A stretch of DNA of 64,000 bases, taken from NCBI GenBank assembly GCA_963565915.1, contig OY751490.1, positions 1,674,001 to 1,738,000 on the forward strand, in the 5' to 3' direction. This DNA comes from Entoloma clypeatum. Taxonomy: Eukaryota; Basidiomycota; Agaricomycetes; Agaricales; Entolomataceae. Below the pieces are notes generated by a model, which saw only the letters and a list, made by a program, of their open reading frames with translations, was not told the origin of the DNA and did not search any database. How positions within the stretch are numbered: the first letter of the stretch is position 1; every line of letters starts with the position of its first letter. The position numbers and the translations under genes were made by a program. Shown here piece after piece: positions 58,034 through 64,000 of the stretch.

Positions 58034-59990
58034 ATGCCCCATAAAGTTGTCGGAATCCTTGGTGGGCGTATGTTAAATCATTAATTCCAGTTGTCTGTCG
58101 GACGCTCACCAAGAAATAGATCTTTCATCCTCGTTGATTCAGGAAAAACGTGAACTTGTTGTATAGGAGGAGGTCAGTTAGGCCGCATGCTGGCCGCTTC
58201 AGCTTCGCTCCTCGGCATAAAGGTCGTAATTCTCGACGTCGGAGAGACTGCCCCAGCGAAACAGATTGTGGCACCCGCAGCTCCCCACCTGGCTCACATC
58301 GATGGATCGTTTGCTGATCCCGAGAAGATTCGAGAGCTTGCTGGAAAAGTGGACGTCTTGACCGTTGAGATCGAGCACGTCAATGTAACGACGCTTGAAG
58401 AAGTTCAAAATCTTGCTCGGGAGACGCCGTTTGCGATCCATCCAAGCCCATCCACCATCCACGTCATTCAGGATAAATTCAGACAAAAAGAACATCTTTC
58501 CTCTCACGGATGTCCAATTTCCGAGTTCGCCGCGGTAGCTTCCACCGAAGAGTCTGTACGTTCTGCCATTGCACAACTCGGCTTGCCGCTGATGCTCAAG
58601 AGCCGCACCTTGGCTTATGACGGCCGTGGAAACTACGTTGTTCGAAACGCCATGGCAGTGAACGAAGCGATATCTGCCCTGGGAAATCGTCCTCTTTATG
58701 CCGAGAAGTGGGTCGCCTTCAGCAAGGAAATCGCGGTCATGGTAGTCAGAACAGTCTTTGGAGAGGTGGTTTCATATCCTGCGGTTGAAACAGTTCACAA
58801 GGACAATATCTGTCATCTGGTATTTGCTCCACTACGCAGCCGAGATCCCACTCTTTCTCGACGCGCAAGGACTGTCGCTGAAGCCGCCGTAAAAACCTTT
58901 ACGGGAGCCGGTGTCTTCGGGGTTGAGATGTTCCTCATGGGAGACGGTCAGTATTCTCAAGTTTTCCCAATTTCTCGGAATGCACAGTTATTCCAGGAGA
59001 CTTATACATCAACGAGATCGCTCCGCGTCCGCACAATTCGGGCCACTACACCATCGAAGCCTGCGAAACTTCTCAATACGAAAACCATCTCCGCGCAATC
59101 CTCTCCCTTCCCCTCGGTTCCACAGCACTGAAAGTTTCCTCAACAGTCATGCTCAATCTCATAGGCCACTCTTCCTCTATGGACGAAATACACACAACAA
59201 CCAACCTCGCACTCACCATCCCTGGAGCCTCCATCCACCTATACGGCAAGTCCGAGTGTCGCAAAGGCCGAAAGATGGGACATGTGACCCTCGTCGCCGA
59301 CTCCGACGCCCAACTGAGCACAAGGCTTCGTCCCCTCCTCCAATCCCTACCAGACAGTACCCCACAAGAAGTCGACCTCTACGCCCCCGCCTCCCCCGTT
59401 CCCGCCTCTGGACTTTCCGATCCCCACCCCCTCGTAGGCGTCATCATGGGCTCGGACTCTGATCTCCCCGTCATGCTTCCCGCGGCGCGTATCCTCGACA
59501 GGTTCAAGGTCCCGTATGAACTGACGATCGTCTCGGCGCACCGCACGCCTGATCGGCTTGTCGAGTACGCGCGTTCGGCGGCGTCAAGGGGCCTGAGAAC
59601 CATCATTGCTGGCGCCGGTGGAGCAGCGCATCTGCCAGGGATGGTGGCGGCAATGACGGCGCTGCCCGTTATTGGGGTGCCGGTAAAGGGAAGCACGCTG
59701 GATGGGGTCGATTCGTTGCATAGCATCGTGCAGATGCCGGTGTGTCCGTTTGAACCTTTGCATTTCCCTTTTCAAAACTCTTGCTGCAGCGAGGAATTCC
59801 TGTTGCCACCGTCGCCATCAATAATGGGACCAACGCAGGGCTGCTGGCCGTTCGCACTCTGGCTGCTGGGATGCCACATTTGGTTACCTCTATGGACGAG
59901 TACCTACGAGGTTTGGAGAGCGAGGTCATGGCTAAGGTGAAGAAGTTGGAGGAAGTAGGATGGGAGAAGTATGAAGTTTGCCGGACGTGA
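58034..59990 (+). CDS. ADE2: Phosphoribosylaminoimidazole carboxylase
   Basis: The enzyme carries out the AIR-to-CAIR step of de novo purine synthesis, in fungi as a fusion of an ATP-grasp PurK part and a PurE part. Exon 1 encodes [11 protein letters not shown]. After an intron of about 100 bp comes [19 protein letters not shown]. PurK motifs include [29 protein letters not shown] and [20 protein letters not shown], the last across an intron near 58948-59000. The PurE part starts at [17 protein letters not shown], with [15 protein letters not shown] and [20 protein letters not shown], and a final exon from [20 protein letters not shown] to TGA 59988-59990. All domains look intact. The first splice acceptor is ambiguous by a few bases. 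Confidence 0.95.
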
Positions 59991-60132
59991 GTGAAGATCG
60001 AGGCTCTGGAGATCGATATCTAAGCATAGACGCTGGAGGACTATGGGTTTGACGTTGTACTGTAAGCTTGCCGCAAATGACGGTAAAAGTCCCTAGTACC
60101 TAATACTTGTGAATGCAATGTAAGTTGCCCTT

Positions 60133-60903
60133 TTGCAGCATCCGGAACATCCTATCAGCTCACAGCGAGCCTATTCTTTTTTGGCGATAGCTGGGCCATT
60201 ACTGCGCTTAGTGCTCTTAGCTTTGGGAACCTCCTTTCTAGCATTATCACTACCTCAAGGATCATCAGAGAATGTGGGAGGTGAGTCCCCTCCTGAGGAT
60301 GTATTTACTTTCCGTGAGTAGGACATGATGCATGATCCCTCCTGAACATGACTCGGGCGTCAACTTACCCCATAGTTGTCGAACTCCAATCATACCGGCA
60401 AACGTATCTAGCTTCCTAATGACGCTCGGCTTGTTCTTCATCCGCAAGCGCCGTCGCAGCATCGGCGCGCCTCCCGTTCTGCGCAGTTCTTGTGTTCGCT
60501 CTTCTCGTCAACCTCTATGTTCTGGCTCTACCTTGGGTACCTCTGGAAGGCGGCATACTTGGGGGAGATGTAAGCTTCTTTTATGCGACATATTGTATCG
60601 TGGGCCTTGGGATGTGCGCTAACGTTCTCGTTTCCATTTCTTTTTTTTTTGGGGCGAATTTCAAATGTCATCATTTGTTTTCCATAGACTGTTCATCTGT
60701 GGACTGGCGTATGTCCCCTGGATACAGGTTTTCAAAGGCCAGAAGCTCAGGTATACGGCAAATTACTGGTAAGCTGAGCGACGGGGCGCGGGCGAATCGG
60801 CTTGTCAGGATCCCGAATGTTGAACTGGCGGAATGGGATGCGACGCATGATGAGCATGGAAATTCGATCGAGAGGACGTCGACGACTATTGCTGCCATTT
60901 GAC
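60133..60903 (+). pseudogene. Truncated third copy of the Mup1-like permease
   Basis: The sequence matches the 3' third of the tandem permeases from TASLFF (about 60155) to the stop TGA 60901-60903. The exon with QGVLPFPRLWAST is deleted. The segment from FRAWTA loses bases so the frame breaks, and the IQ-LPK stretch near 60725 is also shortened. No promoter or 5' exons are present. Its 3' end (TSTTIAAI) and the following bases are closer to copy 2 than to copy 1. Confidence 0.85.
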
Positions 60904-62171
60904 GTTTCTATACAGTCTTTCGAAAAAGTAGTCTTTCGTGCAATTTGCGTGTCCGAATCGGCGTCCAGTGAAGTTGTCCAAGCCCCCCTCCGAGTCCGAG
61001 TTTGGTCAGGCACTGTCGCAAGTGATTGAATGTTCTAAGTCAAAGAAAGTTCGTAAGTTACATTACAGAGACTCGTTCAAACTCCAAACACCTTGTCAAC
61101 ATTCAAGGATGTCTACCGCCATGCTTACCTTTCTAGGGGTCTAATCAACAATGTGAGGCTCGAGTCTTGTACGACTCCCTCCAAACTCCCTCAGCGACCG
61201 TCGTAGCGTCCGTAATTGTGGCACCGCGCCGGCCTCTGTGACGATGACCCCGGTAACCAGCATGCGGTGATATAGACTGTGAGGGAAGGGCCGACGGACA
61301 CATCTATGACCACAATGGGCGTGGACTATGTCCTCATCGTCGCCTGGTTCCGATAATTTGTGATGAAACCATCTTTGTTACCCTACCAGCCCAGGAACAA
61401 TGTGGACTCTACAGGTAAAGTCGCCCATACCTCGTCACCTAGCCGTACGACAAGGTTCGTCCTCTCAGGATTCTCCAGCGATAACCCCTTCTCCAAAGAT
61501 GTTCGGTGCCACGGCACACAAAGATGAAGCCCGATGAAGTGGGTGATAGTGATAGATAGAAGGGGGCTCAAATCCAGCTGTTGTTGAGGCCCGATGAACC
61601 CCCAGTGTGGTTCAGAAGACTTGATCCACCGTCGGTCGGGTTTGAACGTTGTCGGCAATCTCTAGGATCCCACGTGCTGCCAAGGTGCTATGGAGCCAGG
61701 CCGCCCTCGCGAGAAAACTGAAGAAGCGAGCGGTGCTTCCCAATCGGATGATTCCCCTTCCATGTCGAGCAAAGCATCGACTCCTGATCGATCCGATGGG
61801 CGTCCTCGCTTGAGCGGGCCGAGAGGGCCAACTGGTCAGGGGGGACGACTCCGCTTGTTGGGGGTGTTATCCGTTTCGAGCTATTGTACCGTTGCCCCCT
61901 GGGGTCAGGTCTACTTTTTGGCTGCGATGCTGCGATGGAAGTTGATCTGAATGATGGGGTCCCGGACCTTGACGGTTTGACAGTCACAGGTCACTGCAAC
62001 GAGCAATATTAATCATAAAGGTGAAATATATTCGACACTCGTTGACTTGAACAAGAAGCGGAGAGTGAAATTTCGATGCACTGCGCAGAGTAGAGATATG
62101 CAATCCGGGGAGAAACAAGTATTTTCAATACAGTAAGTACATGCTAATGGGAAACACCGCCACCGGGGATC
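60904..62171. other. Intergenic, partly duplicated flank
   Basis: 60904-61100 matches the flank of permease copy 2, and 61190-61350 matches the flank of permease copy 1. Minus-strand frames at 61383-61658 and 61690-61987 have no ATG-started, domain-bearing product. They could be exons of an unrecognised gene. Confidence 0.45.
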
Positions 62172-64000
62172 CTATAGCTCCGAGTTGTTCAACAATAAAT
62201 CGACATTCATTGGATTTTGACGACACCCATCTGCATGCTTACCAAGAGCTTCTTTTGGTGGGGAAGAGGGCGAATTGTCTACTTTTATATTATGGAGCGA
62301 AAGCCGCTGACAGACCCAATTCTCCTTGCAGACAGGATCATGCTGGCGCATGATACTGGAAATGGCCTTTGGACCTAAATCCCAATAGTTGGCCCTCGAT
62401 TCGGACTCTGTATTCCTGCATGGTCGTGGAGATGGTTGGGATCAGTGAGTTGCCGAAAAGGTACTTACGTATGTGCTTGTGGGTCAAAAAGACACATCAC
62501 CCCACGAGCATCAAGACACCCTGAACATTGGTCAGTTCGAGAGACTGTTACACAAACTCAAGAACTTACCCTGTAGATCACAAAACAAAATGTACCCGTT
62601 CGAGTATACAAGGGAGAAATGCACAAAGGCATGTATTGCCTTTGTCAGGTTGTCGGAGGCGTTTCCGAAGTATTCATTCCCCGTGAACTTTTGTACTTTC
62701 GCGTCAACCTTACCGCATGGCAGTAATGGTGTCGCGATGAAGTGCCGAAAAGGGACATGAAGCCCCCCAGAGGTCAAGGATGGCTTGAATTCTCCGAAGA
62801 TTGAGGAGGGGAAATTGAAGTAAAAATCTGCAGCGGCATACATATCACATCAGTACACAAGTCAAGGTGCATATCATAAAGGAAAAGATACCCGGCAGAG
62901 TGGTGACACCCGAACTGATGGCGTATTCATTAAATTTCGACTTGAACCAATCACACTGAGCTAAGAGCTCGTACTCACCAGCCAGATTTCTGGCAACCTC
63001 ATCTGGTGTTGTGTGCTCGTCATAGTTCTGTGTCAGAACAAACTCCTTGTCACCGTGCCGTGCCTAGAATTAGAATACAACTAAGTATTACTCCAAGGTC
63101 AGATAATTGAGTAGAGAACTTGTACGAACGTAGATGGCTCTTTTTGTGGCACCTCGCCCAATGAAGCCCGTTGCATCATAGGGCTTCCCCCCCAAGAAAG
63201 CTTCCTCTCCGTGTAACCAATCGACCGCGATCTCGATGGTTTCGTCTTGGCGTTCCTGACAATGCTTCAGAGTTATCTCTCCATTTGGACTGATAGAGGC
63301 CGTCGTGCGAATGAAACTATACTGTTCCATGCGTGGGTTCCGACTCCACTTTGGGCGTGCTGCGGTTGGTGCCTTGAACGCACTTTTCAAAATGACAGGT
63401 GCTGAAGTTCTTCCGACGCTCTCTGGATTAGCAGTGCCATGGGCCGACGCAACTATTCGGGCAGTTTTTGATCTCGTATTGAAGTTTCCTGCAATGTTGC
63501 TCTTGGTATCTGCGCGCAGACGCTTCAAGCTTTTCGATGATGCCATTACTGGTTGAGCTGAGGATTCAGGCTTTGACTCAGAGTCAGCATTCAGTCGGTC
63601 GGTGGATAGACTAATTGACTCACCAAGCAGTCCGTTTCTGCTGAGCTGACAATTTCGAAGCGAATTTTAATTGTTGAAGTCTTAAGGAGTGTCTCGCTCG
63701 CAAACTTTTGAACACGGAATTCTTCGAGTAGGTCTCCTAGAGTTTGACTTTTATTGAAGTAAGTTAAGGATGCCCAACCACCGGCTCCCCCGCCAGTATC
63801 CGCACGAAGAACAACATTTTGCCTGAAGAAGAATGCAAGAAAAACATGAGCTTCTCCTTGAGTCCTCGGTACAATTCATGAAGAAAAGAGCACTTACCAT
63901 GTTAATGGATCCGCCTCTGGATTTGCCTTTTCGAAATCGATCCTCGCTTGATCGAGCAGTTTATCTAAGCAGTTCTTCGTCTCCTCATCCTTAGGAAAGG
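62172..64000 (-). CDS. Alpha-type protein kinase domain protein, 5' end outside window
   Basis: The frame enters from the right edge (PKDEETKNCLDKLLDQARI) and continues as DTGGGAGGWASLTYFNKSQT, RVQKFASETLLKTSTIKIRF, then a basic segment (SKSLKRLRADTKSN). The kinase part begins YSFIRTTASISPNGEITLKH with YDATGFIGRGATKRAIYVR as nucleotide-binding loop. It goes on to PFRHFIATPLLPCG, KFTGNEYFG, LTKAIHAFVHFSLVYSNGYI, FCDLQG and MCLFDPQAHT, all hallmarks of alpha kinases. The end is NNSEL, TAG 62172-62174. At least five introns are needed. The family is expanded in agaricomycetes and substrates are mostly unknown. An ATG at 63546 exists, but upstream exons in good context argue that it is internal. 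Confidence 0.85.

Overview
The window is nuclear DNA of a filamentous basidiomycete, most likely a mushroom-forming agaricomycete. Genes carry many introns of about 50-60 bp. The DUF6533 membrane-protein and alpha-kinase families, chromodomain Ty3 elements and a high-copy basidiomycete transposon protein all point the same way. No RNA gene or CRISPR array was seen.

Positions 1-29458 are transposon territory. A chromodomain Ty3/gypsy element enters from the left edge and ends with its 3' LTR at 3010. An old CACTA/Tnp2-like transposon gene (level 0, +) starts near 3895 but is cut into three pieces (3895-5552, 21121-22640, 28394-29458). The first cut holds a minus-strand Ty3/gypsy element (level 1, 5553-21120). 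Its left LTR is split by a terminal-inverted-repeat element (level 2, 5613-14485), which is itself split by a second chromodomain Ty3/gypsy element (level 3, 5663-12242). The second cut holds a Ty1/copia element (22641-28393, minus). Flanking duplications and an intact sister LTR fix the junctions. All 14 internal stops I identified in the reading frames of levels 0, 1, 3 and the copia element are TGA, and they fit CGA-to-TGA changes. Two Ty3 reverse transcriptases also have an Asp-to-Asn change in the catalytic pair, and 8 of 9 level-1 LTR differences are CpG transitions. This suggests CpG methylation and deamination, or a RIP-like process.

Positions 30219-64000 are mostly ordinary genes: a DUF6533 membrane protein (-), a gene-poor stretch of 3.2 kb, a CPSF6/7-like RRM protein (-), a DENND6-like DENN protein (-), two unrecognised genes (+), urease (-), a secreted Pro/Ala-rich protein (+), a Dbp6/DDX51 DEAD-box helicase (+), two tandem methionine-permease-like genes (+) with a helicase fragment between them, Rsa3 (-), ADE2 (+), a truncated third permease copy (+), and an alpha-type protein kinase gene (-) running off the right edge.

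The permease copies are segmental duplications that carried the promoter and part of the neighbouring helicase gene. Urease and the permeases both concern nitrogen or sulfur nutrition, and ADE2 and Rsa3 belong to purine synthesis and ribosome assembly. I see no evidence that these neighbours form a cluster. All exon joins were read by eye from splice sites and frame continuity, so individual junctions may be off by a few bases.
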